This document shows, piece after piece, positions 47,244-47,247 of a stretch of 47,247 bases of DNA. Position 1 is the stretch's first letter. Every line of letters starts with the position of its first letter. Under the pieces are notes generated by a model that worked only from the letters and a program-made list of their open reading frames with translations, made no database searches and was not told the origin of the DNA. Origin of the DNA: a virus; IMG/VR virus record IMGVR_UViG_3300017917_003119, positions 1-47,247 of that record, one strand, 5' to 3'. The position numbers and the translations under genes were made by a program.

Positions 47244-47247
47244 ACGA
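47240..47247 (+). CDS. Start of a further gene, cut by window edge
   Basis: An ATG overlaps the stop of the preceding gene (ATGA) after a GAGG. Only M-N is seen before the edge; it may be another copy of the MNKR-type small gene. Confidence 0.3.

Overview
The window reads as a stretch of a large, AT-rich, T4-like tailed phage (myovirus type) genome, probably an environmental one. The support is a T4-type family B DNA polymerase beside a clamp-like gene and a DsbA-like gene, a T4-type RNase H/5'-3' exonuclease, very dense packing with ATGA and TAATG overlaps, many tiny ORFs, and several proteins with a T4-like capsid-targeting N-terminus. The host is not directly visible. A Bug-family (TctC-like) periplasmic binding protein and a small exported Lys/Ala-rich protein hint at a betaproteobacterium (inference).

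Layout. 1-5.2 kb: modular basic proteins that look like internal head proteins, including a long protein with repeated V-A-E-G sites. 5.2-8.5 kb: Dps, secreted nuclease, methyltransferase and Bug protein. 8.4-11.9 kb: P-loop/sulfotransferase-like protein, 2OG oxygenase-like protein, kinase-nucleotidyltransferase fusion, tagged zinc protease and TilS. 11.9-14.5 kb (minus): glutaminase-like protein, small protein and a compact DnaE-type polymerase. 14.6-20.2 kb: DsbA-like, PolB, clamp and a TGT/DpdA-like transglycosylase. 20.2-24.2 kb: small proteins, nucleotidyltransferase-cupin fusion, glycosyltransferase and SGNH-like protein. 24.2-26.5 kb: GMP reductase (guaC) broken by a split intein with a free-standing homing endonuclease between the halves. 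26.5-31.3 kb: FolE, QueD, QueE, a YhhQ-like queuosine-precursor transporter, MazG-like, aldolase and nucleotidyltransferase genes. 31.3-33.8 kb: glycosyltransferase and epimerase. 33.8-36.4 kb (minus): three tagged proteins, one of them gp88-like. 36.5-47.2 kb: UV endonuclease, FkbM methyltransferase, ParB-like protein, RNase H, then mostly small genes with strong sigma70 promoters.

How it fits together. FolE, QueD, QueE, the transporter and the DpdA-like enzyme form a coherent route to 7-deazaguanine DNA modification, with QueC either host-supplied or outside the window. Five proteins start with a nine-residue tag ending in (I/L)-x-E, as expected for proteins packaged inside the head and trimmed by the prohead protease; a metalloprotease, a degenerate metalloprotease and a gp88-like protein are among them. 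Two glycosyltransferases, an epimerase, three nucleotidyltransferases, two 2OG oxygenase-like proteins and an FkbM methyltransferase suggest sugar or glycan chemistry. No tRNA, rRNA, CRISPR array or insertion sequence was seen. Apart from regulatory sites there is no gene-free stretch above 300 bases.
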